Under the pieces are notes generated by a model, which ran no database searches, was not told where the DNA came from, and saw only the letters and a program-made list of their open reading frames with translations. Source: Macrothele yani (lineage: Eukaryota > Arthropoda > Arachnida > Araneae > Macrothelidae). From it: DNA of 64,000 nt. Positions within the stretch are counted from its first letter, which is position 1. Each line of letters begins with the position of its first letter. A program made the position numbers and the translations under genes. Location of the stretch: positions 117,242,770 to 117,306,769 of the forward strand of contig CM076995.1 in NCBI GenBank assembly GCA_039090855.1, in the 5' to 3' direction. Below are positions 1 through 11,764 of this stretch, one piece after another.

Positions 1-447
1 ATGTTTTCCTGGTATGACCAGGGACCACTGGTACCACTGGATGGGTCCTTGAACGACAATGGCTATCTACCCATTATCGCTGACCATATACATCCCTTAA
101 TGTTGGACGTCTACCGTGGTTTTGATGCTGTCTATCAACAGAACAATGCGCCGTGCCACGTCGCTAAGGGGGTACGTAACTGGTTCCAGGAACACGACAG
201 CGATATCTCCGTTCTCCATTGGCCAACGAAATCGCCCGACCTCAATCCCATAGAACACTTGTGTGACTATTTGGATCGACAGGTTCGACATGCAGACCCA
301 CAACTAGGTCATCTCCGGGACCTCCCTGTTCTTCGGCAGTCAGAATGGGCATGTGTGCCTCGCGCAACCTTCCAGAGCCTCATTGCGTCCATGCCACGCC
401 ATCTTGCTGCTGTCATCCGGGACAAGCGTGGTTATTCCCATTATTAG
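1..447 (+). pseudogene. Tc1-like transposase, C-terminal part
   Basis: This is the C-terminal catalytic part of a Tc1-type (DDE_3) cut-and-paste transposase; the N-terminus lies beyond the left edge. The sequence shows the family landmarks in order: FSWYDQGPLV, then QQNNAPCHVAK near residue 47, then KSPDLNPIEHLCDYL with the third catalytic Glu, and a terminal GYSHY before the stop. The second catalytic Asp normally found in QDNAPCH is Asn here, so the encoded enzyme is probably inactive. The window's right edge (63987 onward) begins with what looks like a Tc1 terminus as well. Confidence 0.85.
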
Positions 448-595
448 GTAGATGGTCATATTATTCTGATACGACTGGTATGTAAAGCATTACAACCGAT
501 CATTTTCGGTTGATATTTTTAAGCAAGGAAATATGATTTAGTCAGAAAATTCTAAGGTGCTGTGTCAGGGTTGTGTCTTTTTGATGATTTATTTC

Positions 596-596
<1 letters not shown>

Positions 597-653
<57 letters not shown>
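597..653. repeat. (CTAT)n microsatellite
   Basis: About 14 near-perfect tandem copies of a four-base unit. Confidence 0.95.
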
Positions 654-729
654 GAATCGCAAAGTATATAATACTAATAATACATACATTATAATTAATA
701 AATATATTAATACATATACAAATCATGAT

Positions 730-737
730 GTGTGTGT

Positions 738-789
<52 letters not shown>
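730..789. repeat. (GT)n microsatellite
   Basis: Near-perfect GT dinucleotide run of about 28 units. Frames open across it are only dipeptide repeats and are not genes. Confidence 0.95.
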
Positions 790-790
<1 letters not shown>

Positions 791-968
791 ACCGGCGCGC
801 GCTCCCACGTGATCATCAATAAATATTGATGATTTTGCACACATTTCGTTGCTACAAACTGCACATTGCTTTAACGTGTTGTCAATTATTAACTGGCAGC
901 TCCGGTGGCTTAGTGGTCTGAGGCGCGAGTTTCGGGCCAGTTGTCCGAGAGAGAATGCGTTTGTTCTA

Positions 969-2318
969 CAGGGTGTTCGGAAAGTCACTATGCACTTAGA
1001 AAAAATGTTCGAAGTGATCTCCACGAGCGTCGATACAGCGCTGAACCCGTTTCAGTTTATTTGCAAACACTTGCTGCAGCTCTGCTTGTGAGATGTTTCT
1101 GATGAACGTAGTTATTGCAGTTTGTAATTGATCAAGCGTGCGTGGGCGATCACGATACGCAGCAGATTTTGCTGCGCCCCACAGAAAAAAGTCTGGTGGA
1201 GTAAGGTCCGGGGAGCGAGGGGGCCATAGGTTTTTTGAGATGACACGTTCGCCGAAAACCTCATTCAGAAGTTTCATAGAGGTGTGAGCTGTGTGCGCAG
1301 TAGCGCCATCTTGTTGAAACCAGCTGTAGGTGATTTCGTCTTTTTCAAGGCGGCCGATGATGTCTTGGAGTATGGAACAGTAACGTGCACTATTCACGGT
1401 GTCCTGAAAGAATAACGGACCGACAATGCGCCGCCGGGATAGCGCAACACACACTCCGATTTTCTGGTCATGCAAGGGTCGTTCCGACACAGCATGAGGA
1501 ATCACTGTGGACCACAATCGTGTATTTTGTGCGTTAACATACCCAGAGAGGTGGGAACCACGCCTCATCTGTAAAGAAGGTGACATCAAGAACATCAACA
1601 GTTTTCGTTTGAATAAAATTGTTAAACCATTCACAGTACCGGAGTCGTTCTACGTGATCCGCCGGTTGCAATTGTTGTACCGCTGTTACTTTGTATGGGT
1701 ACAGATGCAATGATTCTCTCACCGCTTTATGCGCTGTCGCAAGCCCGATATTTTCCTCTTGCGCCAACTTGCGCAATGATTTTGATGGACTCCGCAGCAG
1801 GGAGTCAGAGATGTCCATCAACTTCCCATCGTTAAGTTTAGTTGGTCTCCCGCTTCGTTCGGCGTCGAACACTGAGCCTGTCGCACGAAATTTCTCAATA
1901 AGTCGACGAACTGCATTACGATGAGGTACAGGTGTGTCTGGGAATTTGGCAGCAAATTGCTGCCGCACTAAATCGGTGTATTCATTGCCTTCTCGAAAGA
2001 CGTATTCAACCAGAAACACACGTTCCGCAATTGAAAGAACCATAGTGCGAAAAACTGAACAACAACAGCACACGCGATAACTTCGATACTTACAGTAACA
2101 ACGACTCGTCTCTGTTGACCTCTGGAACTCAACTGCCGCAATGCGGCAACCGACGCTTCGAGCAGCTTGCTGCGCATGCGCAGTGAGCCCCATGGGTTCC
2201 CGCGATCGGCTGCAACTGGGAGAATCCACTTTATTACGTTCCGGTGGCACATACTGCACTTGATAACTGCGAAAACAAAACGGTAGCCTAGGTGCACAGT
2301 TACTTTCCGAACACCCTG
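969..2318 (-). mobile_element. mariner-family element with intact ends
   Basis: The terminal inverted repeat reads CAGGGTGTTCGGAAAGTCAC at the left and, reversed, CAGGGTGTTCGGAAAGTAAC at the right. TA dinucleotides flank both ends (967-968 and 2319-2320), which is the target-site duplication of the IS630-Tc1-mariner superfamily. Length is about 1,350 bp. It lies inside a SINE. Confidence 0.9.
996..2043 (-). pseudogene. mariner transposase (DUF4817-type HTH, DDD), one frameshift
   Basis: The encoded transposase would bind the element ends and catalyse excision and reinsertion in the nucleus. The start chosen is the ATG at 2041-2043 (MVLSIAERVFLVEYVF), which begins the usual helix-turn-helix domain. 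GRPTKL marks the linker. The catalytic domain shows FFTDEAW, then QQDGATAHTA, then SPDLTPPDFFLWG, that is the DDD arrangement of mariners. The C-terminus is RCIDARGDHFEHFF and stop. A frameshift near 1560, close to the first catalytic Asp, breaks the frame. Otherwise the gene is close to full length for the family (about 345 residues). Confidence 0.9.
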
Positions 2319-2525
2319 TAGCTCTGCCTTCTCTGGAACCACTGGCATCAATTTAGGACGGGCGACTACTTATAACCCTTAGAGTTGCTCATGGTGGTCG
2401 TTAACTCCCCCCTTCCTTCCCCAAATGGTAGTTTGTATTCCCAACTTTCTTTACGTACCATGACGAAACGATCCAACTTCAAGAAAAATTAAATTATGAA
2501 ACATATAATGAAAATTTAAATAATA

Positions 2526-3434
2526 CAGGGTGTTTCAGAAAGAATGACCCGATTTAAAAGTAGTATATTTAATAAGACAAATGTGGGATAGTCACAAAAC
2601 AAAGAGCCAAGAGTGAAGGAAGGTCTAAAGTTTCACTCACCACAATTACAAATGCTCAATGTGCCCTCCACCTGCTGCACGGACAACATCAAGCCGATAG
2701 CTGAATTCATCCCAAACGCGTCGGAGAGAGTCTTTAGTCACAGAATTTACCGCGGTCGTGTTTCTCGTTCGGAGCTCATCCAAGTAGCGGGTAAAGTGGG
2801 AACATAAACACGGTCTTTTACGTAAACCCATAAAAAAAGTCACATGGTGTGATGTCTGGAGAACTCGGAGGCCAAGCGTGTAGTGCCAAGTCATGGGATC
2901 CCCTGCGTCTAATCCAACGCTGAGGCAATGTGTCGTTTAGAAACCGACGAACTTGGAGGTTTCAATGTGGCGATGCGCCGTCCTGCTGCAAAATGTAATG
3001 TTCAGAGTCGTCCTTCCGTTGGCTTTGCTGAAACGCCTCGTGAATTCGTTGCACGTTCGTCGCTGAGGTGGTTGATCGTCCAGGACTCCTTCCATTACAT
3101 AAACACCCTGTTTCTTCAAATTGTCGATACCAAAGACGAATGTTTTTACCCACTGATGGAGCACTGCCGTAACGCCGTTTAAACGCACGCTGCAGCGTAA
3201 TCACGGACTTGGTCTTGCTAAATTCGAGCGCACAAAACGCCTTCTGTTGCCTCGACGCCATCTTCTCGCTTATTAAGCGTAGCGGCTGTTTGGACGCTCG
3301 TGCTGCAATCTAGCGGTAGTCATAGCAAACTCTGGGCCACGCCCGTAGACATGATACGAGTCGCATTCATCTGTGGTTCGTGGTTGCCGAGATATCCTCT
3401 TTTCAAATCGGGACATTCTTTATGAAACACACTG
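2526..3434 (-). mobile_element. mariner-family element with internal deletion
   Basis: Ends read CAGGGTGTTTCAGAAAGAAT at the left and CAGTGTGTTTCATAAAGAAT (reversed) at the right, flanked by TA at 2524-2525 and 3435-3436. At about 909 bp it is roughly 400 bp shorter than an intact relative. The ends resemble those of the element at 969-2318, so the two belong to related subfamilies. Confidence 0.85.
2646..3261 (-). pseudogene. deleted mariner transposase
   Basis: The N-terminus starts at 3261 (MASRQQKAFCALEF) and carries the DUF4817-type HTH segment (LWYRQFEETG, then GRSPGRS). The frame then jumps directly to ILQQDGASPH, which carries the second catalytic Asp. The stretch that normally includes the first catalytic Asp and flanking strands is therefore missing. 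After a further frameshift the third-Asp region (SPDITPCDFFMG) follows, and the copy ends at GGGHIEHL. This copy cannot encode an active enzyme. Confidence 0.85.
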
Positions 3435-3475
3435 TATATTTCTAAATCTGCTAATTTGAAATTATATATCTATTA

Positions 3476-4735
3476 AGTTGGAAAGAAAGTAATGTCTGCA
3501 AACGCAAGTCAACAGAAAAGTGTTAATTACCGTATACTGTATACAAGCTTAAATCAGTCCGAAATGTTGTCGCCATCGTTTACCACGACCTGCTCCCATC
3601 ATCCGTGCAGCCGATGGATACCTTCCCGTAGAATTGCGGCGGCTTGGACTGAAGGAAGTGAGTCAGTGCGCAGTCGCCATCGTCCCGCTTGGTGAACCAC
3701 TGTCCGTTCAGGAAATGCTGCAACGACCGGAAAAAGGTGGTAGCTTGGGAAAATGTCTGGGGGATGGAGTGGGTGCGGCAGCAGCTCCCAGCTCAAGTCC
3801 CTGATCTCGTGACAAGACACCGGTGCTCTGCGAGGGCTCGCGCCACGCAGCTGTAGGAGGACACCCTTGTGGTTCAGCAGTGCTGGTCATTTCCGACGGA
3901 AGCGATGCGTGCAGATCGTCGAGCGTACACATCGGCGGTTATAGTTGTGGTGTCTGGCAGCAGCTCAAAAAACAGGACACCCCGCACATCCCATCAAACA
4001 GACAGCAGGACCTTACGTGAGTGTAAGCCAGCTCTGGGGTCGGCATGTGCTTCTGCTTTGGGTCCAACTACTGTTTCCGTGAGCTGACATTGTCGTACAG
4101 GACCCATTTCTCGTCACTTGTCACAATCTGGTCTAAGAACGGTTCAACTCGGTCACGTGCAAGCAGAGAAACACATGCGCTAATGCGATTTACTTTCTGC
4201 TCAACTGTGAGTTGATGGGGTACCCAAACTCCCCTCTTGTGCACCTTCCCAAGTTGACGAAGGTATATGATAATGCTCGTGTGGGTAGTCCCCAGCTGTT
4301 CGCCCAACTCCAGCGTGGTCACACTTGGTCGGTGTCCACTAAGGTCTCCAGCATGTCCATACCCACTGTTGCGGGTCTCTCTGTTTTGGGAGGGTCTGAC
4401 AGGTCAAAATTTCCTCTCGAAACCGTTCGAGCCAACGACAGCACTAATGATGTGATATGGCATTGGGGTACACCCTTGTAATGTTCCTTACAGCACTTGC
4501 GGGGGCTACCAAGACGAAACTGATACAGCATGCAATGGCGGATGTGCTGCTTGTTAACTTTCATGTTGGCCGGCGCTTACACTCTTCGCCTTCTGACGGC
4601 TAACTGCCACTGACTTAAGCCACCTACATGCTGATGTCATGCCGGTGTGCTGCTCAATCTCAGTGGCCAATGTGCGCGGTGGCCGGGGTTTCGACTTCGT
4701 TTACCTCGTCGTCGGACATTACTTTCTTTCCAACC
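3476..4735 (-). mobile_element. degenerate SETMAR-type mariner
   Basis: Inverted ends: GTTGGAAAGAAAGTAATGTC at the left and GGTTGGAAAGAAAGTAATGT (reversed) at the right. Transposase remains run leftward from 4564: the N-terminal HTH starts MKVNKQHIRHCMLYQFRLG, a second HTH is at 4322 (LGEQLGTTHTSI), the first catalytic region is IVTSDEKWVLYDN near 4090, and the C-terminal region with PPDIFPSYHLF is near 3760. Frameshifts separate all pieces. The family is the one that gave rise to the mammalian SETMAR fusion. Confidence 0.85.
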
Positions 4736-4844
4736 CATTATATAAAATGATATACTTTTCATGAATGGAATACGGAATTACACCATACAATACAAATTTT
4801 GAAGATGAAAATCCATTTTTTTGGTGTAAAGATGACAAAGATGG

Positions 4845-5092
4845 TAAGTTTGTAAGTCAGATATTATCCGAAAATTTCATCGTCCTGTTGCGGGAATCGA
4901 ATCCACGTCTCCCAGATAGCGCCCAGGTATGCTAACCACTACACCACCCAGAACGTCCAAGTCTCAAGCTTCCGATTAATTTGAATATGGTCATCACAGG
5001 TTTCACTAGTCGAAGCAACCGGCATTCATTCACGCTTCAGGACGACGAAATTTTCAAGTTTTCGGATATTATCTGACTTACCATCCTTGTCG
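4845..5092 (-). repeat. tRNA-like repeat (family 4) inside a foldback
   Basis: The centre, 4882-4955, reads on the minus strand as a tRNA-like segment (GGTGTAGTGGTTAGCATACC, then GGGAGACGTGGATTCGATTC). It is related to the tRNA-like units at 45780-45950. It is bracketed by an inverted repeat: GATGGTAAG..AGATATTATCCGAAAA at 4851-4877 and the reverse of this at 5058-5088. This is either a SINE between foldback arms or a MITE that captured a tRNA-like piece. Confidence 0.5.
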
Positions 5093-5094
5093 TA

Positions 5095-6623
5095 CACTGA
5101 AGTGCCAGGAAAACTGGTACAGCTGTCTAATACTTGGTAGGTCCACCACGGGAGCGCAGGACTGCAGAAATACGACGGGGCATGGACTCCACTAGCTTCT
5201 GAAAATATGCTGTAGGCAATGCACACCATACTTCATGCACAGCGTTCTACAATTCGGGTGTATTCCGAGGTCTCGGATTTCTGTGTTCGATAGCGCGTTG
5301 CGTGGCATCCCAAATGTGCTCTATCACGTTCAGATCTGGGGACTTTGGTGGGAATGGCAACACCCCAAACTCAGATAAATGCTCCTCTAACGATAATGTG
5401 GCGTCCCGACACTTGTGTGGAGGTGCATTGTCCTATTGGAACAGACCCAACCCATCAACCTGAATGTAGGACATGAACGGGTGTACCTCGTCAGAAATGA
5501 TGCGAACATAGCGTTGGCCGGTCACAGACGTTTCTAGACGTACCAGGGGTCCCAGTGAAGTCCAGCTAAACACACCACATAACATTACGGACACCCCCAC
5601 CAGCCGGTACAGTTCCCTGTTGACAGGCGGGATCTATGGCTTCATGGGGTTTGCGCCACACACGAATCCTTCTACCTGCCCGATACAGTTGGAAACGCGA
5701 CTCGTCAGACCAGGCTACTTGTTTCCAGTCATCAAGTGTCCAGTGGCGGTGTTGCCGTGCCCAAGCGAGGCGCTTAGATTTGTGTCGTGCACCCATCAAG
5801 GGGACTCGAGTTGGGCGTTGGCTTCCAAAGCTCATATCGTGCAAGGTACGTTGCACAGTCCGGACGCCGAAGCTTGTTGAGGCTCCAGTATTGAATTCCG
5901 ATGATACCTGCGAAAGTTTTGCACGCCTGTCGCGTGAAACGATTCTTGACAGCCGACGATGGTCACGTTCACCCAATGTCTTTTTACGGCCACACTGGAA
6001 TCGAAGGCTGGAGTTGAGGTCTTGCCGAAATTTCTGTAGTTACGGCACAACCTTGCAATGGTCGTTCGTGAAAATCCGAACTTCGTTTCTACCTCCGAAA
6101 TACTATGGCCCATCTCACGAGTGCCAACTATGACACCGCGTTGAAATTCGCTTAAATCGTTATTACTTGTCATTCTCATGCCGAAAACAGCTCTGACAGC
6201 TGGCAAGGATGTCTATCGCTTTATATACGCACTGGCGGACGCAACAGAGTACGCGCATAGGTGACGTTGCTATGTATTTTGCATAAGCTCGTCTGTAGGT
6301 ACAATGCGGTATTTGGAAAAAAATTTATGAGATTGAAGGAAAAGATCCCTATGTGCTGAATGTAAGCATCTTCGAGGGTGACGCGAAAAGTTTTCCAGAA
6401 GTGCAAATTGTAAATACTTTCTACTACTTCGTCTTTGGTCGAAGCGCCATTACCATACAACAGTTAGAGGCATTAGAACCACATAAAATTCTCGAGCATG
6501 TAACAATTTCTCATCGGGGATATTCTTTTGCATGGTAATTTAGTGAGATCACTAATTAGGGAGCAATTAGTAACTCTTCAATAAAAAGTGTTTTACTATA
6601 CTAGTTTTTCTGGCACTTCAGTG
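5095..6623 (-). mobile_element. Tc1-like element with intact ends
   Basis: Left end CACTGAAGTGCCAGGAAAAC; right end, reversed, CACTGAAGTGCCAGAAAAAC. TA flanks both ends (5093-5094 and 6624-6625). At about 1,529 bp it has a fairly long non-coding stretch (6174-6600) between the transposase start and the right end; I see nothing else in that stretch. Confidence 0.9.
5127..6173 (-). pseudogene. Tc1-like transposase, frameshifted
   Basis: The start is the ATG at 6171-6173 (MTSNNDLSEFQRGVIVG), the usual N-terminus of this subfamily. A paired HTH domain follows (GFSRTTIARLCRNYRNFG), then the second HTH. The catalytic domain has VAWSDESRFQLY near 5690 and continues in other frames with DNAPPHKC near 5430 and KSPDLNVIEHIWD near 5340, and ends GGPTKY. 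At least one nonsense codon (just before DNAPPH) and two frameshifts disrupt it. The three catalytic positions remain recognisable as D, D and E. Confidence 0.85.

Positions 6624-6629
<6 letters not shown>

Positions 6630-6690
<61 letters not shown>
6630..6690. repeat. (CA)n microsatellite
   Basis: About 29 CA units directly beside the right TA of the Tc1 at 5095-6623. Confidence 0.95.
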
Positions 6691-6694
<4 letters not shown>

Positions 6695-6765
6695 CGGATT
6701 GTCATCTTCAAAATTTGTGATATACTTTTATATAGGTTAGTAACATGTATAACGTACAAGGTTGT

Positions 6766-6875
6766 CCACGCCGGAGTAAATCGCTCTCCCAACTGAGCTA
6801 CGCGGACATGTGCTCTCACTGCTATCTGCCTTTATCTCATGTGCGTCCTGCGGTGCAGGCACGTCACACATAATT
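6766..6875 (-). repeat. SINE family 1, partial
   Basis: On the minus strand the tRNA-like head reads GTCCGCGTAGCTCAGTTGGG followed by GAGCGATTTACTCCGGCGTG. The conserved leader with GACATAAAGGCAGATAG-like sequence precedes it. The B box half is lost, so the copy is truncated. Confidence 0.75.
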
Positions 6876-7540
6876 AAAGATCTTTTTACCGAAACGATGT
6901 TGGATGGTATGTCGGGCATGTTGGATCGACTTAATATGGGAAGCATCTAGAAGACCCTTGTCTGAATAACGTTTTGGAAGTTGTTGACTAGAGAAATAAG
7001 TTTGATCCGTCGTTCTCATCCAGCATTTTGTAGCTCCTTCTACAGCACATGTAAAATAGCTCCCGTCACACACACATACACAAAACGAATGTCGTGCTCA
7101 ATCACGTGATGTAATTTTTTTTTCAGGCTGTATAGCGGATGCTGTTTCTTATATTTTTGTCTACTCCTCTTGTGACAATCTTTCACAGTACATACGGTAA
7201 GCGTGTCCTCCGAACAAAGGCTCTACCTCGTATTTGCATCCAAGCGAGCATTAGAAGTGATTGTTCCGCACCTTTTATCCCTGTTTACCGTGAAACATCT
7301 TCCCCGCCACACCAAAATTCGTCTAAGACAAATTAAATGGTATCATATGAGAGAGATGTCGTTGATAACTTGTCTGAAATGATGTCGTCCGAACGCAAAG
7401 CAAGTGGTAGCTGCTAGAAAACAATGCATGGGCATACGCTGACAATATGGAGGGACGTTTTTAAACATCACATTTATTTTAATTTTTATCGGGCGGGGGG
7501 AGGGGTTCATGTTCCGACATACACATACACCTGGAACATA

Positions 7541-8807
7541 CAGGGGTTGTCCAAAATAATGGAAACACCTCGCTGAAAACAGTGATTTTGGTATGGGCTG
7601 CTTTTTGAGTGAAACGAACATGTAGGCACATTTTTTTTGTGAAAAGGTGTTGCTTATAGTCTCAAGGGTCTGTGTGAAATTGCATTGTAAATCGGTGTTT
7701 GCATAATTTCGTTCCAGGTGACGGCACAATGAGTGACGAGTCGGAGTTCCAAAGAGGGCCGTCTGGTTGGTGCGTTGGTAACCACAGTGGCACAGGTATT
7801 GTATTGGGGGTATCGAGAGGTACCGTGTCGAAGGTCATGACAGCATACAATGTTCACGGCACATCATCATCTGCGAGACACAACTGTGGAAAGGAAAACC
7901 AAACTCACTGCGAGAGACAGGAGAACATTAAAAAGGATTGTGACCGCAAGGAGGAAGACCACAGCGACGAAAGTGACTGCTCAGCTTAATGCACATCTGC
8001 AAAACCCAGTGTCGACCCATACCGTATGAAGGGAATTGCATAAGCACAATATTTACGGCAGAGCTGCGATTGCAAAATCCCTGGTGTCACAAGTGAATAT
8101 GAAACGGAGACTACAGTGGTGCCAGGAACATAAAACGTGGACTGCGGAATAATGGAAACATATCTTGTTTTCCGATGAATCAAGTTTCTCAGTGTTCCCC
8201 ACCACAAGACGGGTTTACGTGTGGTGAGCCCCGCAGAAGCCTACAACCCACACTGTCTCCTTCCAACAGTGAAACATGGGGGCGGTTCCTTAATGGTTTG
8301 GGCCACGATCTCGTGGTTTGCAGCAGGTCCCGTTATCACTTTACACGGGCGGATCACTAGCGGTGACTATGTCACCCATTTGACCGACTATGTGCATTCA
8401 AAGGGGCATATATTGTTTCCGTCAGGGGATTACACCTTTCAAGATGATAATACCCCGATTCACAGAAGTCGAACTGTTCAATCATGGTTTGAGGAACATG
8501 AGGACAAAGTTTCACACCTTCCCTGCTGGCCTGCACAATCACCGGACTTTAAACATCATTGAGCCCCTGTGGTATGTGTTGGAAAACAGAGTACTATCCC
8601 GTTTTCCTCCTCCGGCGTCTCTCAAAGAATTGGAGCAGTTTCTGCAGGAAGAATGGTACAACATACCACTTACCACCATCCAGGACTTGTATACGTCCAT
8701 TCCAAGGAGGATTGAAGCAGTTTTAAATGCCAAGAGTGCTCACACACCATATTAGGTGCGTAACACATATTCTTTCAAGGTGTTTCCATTATTTTGGACA
8801 ACCCCTG
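7541..8807 (+). mobile_element. Tc1-like element with intact ends
   Basis: Inverted ends CAGGGGTTGTCCAAAATAAT (left) and the same sequence reversed at the right, over about 30 bp, flanked by TA (7539-7540, 8808-8809). Length is about 1,267 bp. Confidence 0.93.
7729..8755 (+). pseudogene. Tc1-like transposase, frameshifted
   Basis: Start ATG at 7729-7731 (MSDESEFQRG), followed by a short HTH (VLGVSRGTVSKVMTAYNVHG). The catalytic domain shows LFSDESSF near 8165, FQDDNTPIHRSRTVQSWF near 8440-8490 and LPCWPAQSPDF near 8520; the Glu-containing segment (NIIEPLWYVLENRV) follows in another frame. The end is SAHTPY and stop at 8755. At least three frame changes break it, for example one between 7980 and 8210 and one near 8550. 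Its ends are intact, so it could be mobilised in trans by a related enzyme. Confidence 0.85.
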
Positions 8808-8809
8808 TA

Positions 8810-10085
8810 TATACACATACATCATACATTCGTTATTGTTATTTCAGTCAGCTATATTTGTCAATCAGGTTTATTCAAAGTCAGATAAAGCGTAAAATTT
8901 GGTTTCTATTACTTCAATTTTCACTCTATTCTTCCAACGTAGCACATAAATTTGATGTTGAGCAGATACAATTAATCAGTTAAATTTCTGTTGATGCAGT
9001 CGTTTATGGAATAATACTAGCGGGATGATGTTATCGTTAAATAACTATTAATTTCAGCTAATAAATTGTCTAGCTAGAACATCCGCGAGCAGTGATAATG
9101 ACAGATATGAAAAACCGTTTCTGAATTACTTCATTTGAACAGTATGTATAAATTAGACTGCTACCTGAAAAATTTGGAGACAGAAATCTTCCTTCACTGC
9201 ATCTTAGTTTAAACGGTTTGTCCTCAACACTCTGAAGAGAGTTGTTGTGTGAAGACTGTCAGTGAACTTTCGTCTGCAGTTGACGTCGAAAAGGTTTTTG
9301 GCTAAAGACACTATACGCGAGTCCAAAAATATTGCTCGTTGGGAAGGATTTCTTTTATCTCGGAATTTCTTTCCTTTTTTCTTTCTTCTGTCCCCTGTCT
9401 CACTTACTTTGTGTTTCTTTACTTCTCTCTTTGTTTCCTTGCTTAAAGTCATAAGATGAATGACATGTCATTCGGTAGAAAGAGCTTGGTGGCTTCACTT
9501 CATCAAGTCGGCGGAAGTGTCTGGCAGTGGTCTATACAACGCACCCCTGTCGTTTATCTTTCTCCCAAGCATTGTTTAAAACACCTCTGAGCCATCAACC
9601 GCAATCAAACATAAACGGCTGCAATCTGAACTACACGGCAATGACACAACTAGCATGTCGACAACGGTAGAGATTTATTTCTTCCATGTTCGTTTGAGAT
9701 TAAGACCCCATGAAAATTACATGTGAATGCGCTGCTACAATATTGCGATATAATTTCAAGAACGACTGGGAAAAGCCAAACATGTTCAAACTCATGTGCA
9801 AGACACCAATTTTTTTTTTTTTTCATTTCATCCCTAGAGCAGTGTCTAAAATGGGAACAGCAACCCGTACGCTATATTTGAGCTCCTAAATCCTTAACTG
9901 ATTTGATGAAAACACCTTAGTGAATGATCAGAGTTAATTCACGGTGTTTTCGCAAGAAAAATCTGAATACTTTTGATTACGTTTAAAATTTTACAATTCA
10001 ATTGTACTTTTCAATCAGGACATTTGCAATACGAATTGAATTTACTGTGTACATCCGGTTACCAATATTGCACATAGTACGCAAA
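8810..10085. other. no recognised feature
   Basis: I see no convincing gene, inverted-repeat end or tandem array. It contains short T-runs (9810-9823) and AT-rich low-complexity sequence. Confidence 0.6.
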
Positions 10086-10087
10086 GA

Positions 10088-10440
10088 AGCATGGAGAGGT
10101 GCAGGCTTTTTGTAACCAGGAGAGATAAGAAGAGGAACTCGTGGATCCGAAAAATGACAAGTGTGGAAGACATCATGATCAGAGTTAAATCCCTGAAATG
10201 GCAATGGGCTGGACATACTGCCAGAAGGACAGACCATCGATGGACAGCCGAAATTTTAGATTGGATTCCAAGGGACAGGAAAAGACCCAGAAGAAGACCA
10301 CATGGAAGATGAGTGGATGAAATTCGAAAGAGTGCGGGAGTAACGTGGAGGAGACTGGCACAAGACAGACCGTTGTGGAAGAAACTTGGGGAGACCTTCG
10401 TCCAGCAGTGGATTGATCATGGTTGACAAGGATGATGATT
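10088..10440 (+). pseudogene. RTE-like non-LTR retrotransposon, 3' end
   Basis: The frame at 10091-10312 ends a reverse-transcriptase ORF. It carries the recurrent C-terminal signature of this LINE group: KSLKWQWAGHTARR, then RWTAEILDWIPRD, then KRPRRRPHGR. The signature continues after a stop or shift with a VTWRRLAQDRPLW-like segment near 10340-10375 and FVQQWIDHG near 10400. The copy ends in a short GATGATGA-type tail near 10430, typical of RTE elements, which terminate in short microsatellite tails. It is a 5'-truncated copy, as most LINE insertions are. Confidence 0.8.
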
Positions 10441-10834
10441 TTACTAACGATGGCTTCAATTAATCCTTTTCCTTCAATAATTTAAAGACTTTCGTGGAAA
10501 ACAGAATAGAAGAAAATCCAAATTTAGTGGCTGTTCGATATGGAGAAGATTCAAAACGGCAAACCAAATAACAAACACATATGCAATCAGTTAAGGCTCC
10601 ATCCGAAGGATAACATCTCGAGAATTCTGGGAATTGAATTCTTTTTTTCTTTTTCTTTTTTTTTAGTTTAAGATCTCAATCATGATCAGAGGCTCAGAAG
10701 AGGTCTTCATTCTTAATTTAAGGCCCCATGTTACATAAAAGAAAGGACACACTGATGCCGTGTATCTCGGGATTCATGCCCCGTTAGAACACAGCAACGG
10801 TGTCTAATTCGAAAGTATAACGAAGTAAATTACT

Positions 10835-10982
10835 CCGCCATTTTTAGTCCACGCCGGGGCTCGAACCCTGGTCCCCTCATTCCGGAATAAGTCGCTCTTC
10901 CAATTGAGCTACGCGGACGTTCGTTCTGACTGCTATCTGCCTTTATGTCGTGTGCTTCCTGCTGGGCAGGCACGTCACAAAA
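10835..10982 (-). repeat. SINE family 1
   Basis: Reverse strand: leader GACGTGCCTGCCCAGCAGGA, GACATAAAGGCAGATAGCAG, then tRNA-like head with A box TAGCTCAATTGGAAGAGCGA, ATTCCGGAATGAGG, B box GGTTCGAGCCCCGG, then AAAAATGGCGGAGTAATTTA. Confidence 0.85.
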
Positions 10983-11399
10983 GGTTCGCTTTATAGACAA
11001 CTTCGCCACCTCACAAAAGACGATCGACTGCTGGGTCACCCAGCAATTTCTCGTATGGTTTATACACAGACAAGGATGGCTTCAGCGGAACTGTTTTTGG
11101 ACTTTTGTGCTGCGCAGCAGGAACGAAATTACATTAGATTGAACCTAGAGGCTTATTTATATACGACAAAGGGTAGGTCAGGGAAGTAGCAGAGCTAGAT
11201 TTTGAGAGTTGACATACTTGGGAGGGCCAGACTATGGCATCACAGATGTGCTTCAAGGATGAAGAGGTAAGGAACAGATGATCTTATTTTTAGTGGTGGT
11301 GGGTCCGATACCACGGGGCTTGCGGCTTAAGGTACCCAACCGACGCAAGGGCGAGTATCCAGCTGTTAAGAGCAACTCAGCCTGCCCCTGATCGATCCC

Positions 11400-11705
11400 T
11401 GGACGCAGATGGCCTAGAGGTCAACGTTCGTAATTGACACGGAGAAGTCTAAGCATCGATCACAGGAAGTTACAAACGCCCGAATCACTAAATATCCGCC
11501 ATTCGCCGGATTGGCACGTCAAGCCGTCGGACCCCGGGTACTGGCTCTCCGGTTATAAATAAGGGGTCTTCCTTCATCTTTCTACTTCGCTTCTGTGTGA
11601 TTTTCCTCTGGCACTCTAGCCGAAATCTCCTAGCTTCCTACTTCTAAAAGTTGTTTAAGATCTGGGGTCAGAAACTCCTTCCCCAAATCCTCTACATATG
11701 ATCTA
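11400..11705 (+). repeat. SINE family 3
   Basis: The tRNA-like head begins near 11403 (ATGGCCTAGAGGTCAACGTT). The body has ACTAAATATCCGCCATTCGC, GGCACGTCAAGCCGTCGGAC, CTTCTGTGTGA and GGCACTCTAGCCGAAATCTC, and ends GTTTAAGATCTGGGGTCAGA. Two further copies lie on the other strand at 34709-35007 and 48146-48437. Confidence 0.75.
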
Positions 11706-11764
11706 ATGATGGAACCCGCGGCCAACTGGTCACAGGGAGGTTGCCCTAGCCACTGGGCCATTTG

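Larger units (their letters stand above)
897..2405 (+). repeat. tRNA-derived SINE (family 2), split by a mariner
   Basis: The tRNA-like head (GGTGGCTTAGTGGTCTGAGG) is at 900-925, and the body reappears after the mariner at 2319-2405, with the landmarks TCTGGAACCACTGG, TTTAGGACGGGCGACT and GCTCATGGTGGTCGTTAA. The same order without interruption is seen at 25785-25985, which shows that 969-2318 was inserted later. Known of the group: SINEs have an internal RNA polymerase III promoter from tRNA and use LINE machinery. Confidence 0.75.

Noticed and set aside
562..1024. ORFs across CTAT and GT microsatellites
   Set aside because: Products are only simple repeats of a few residues.
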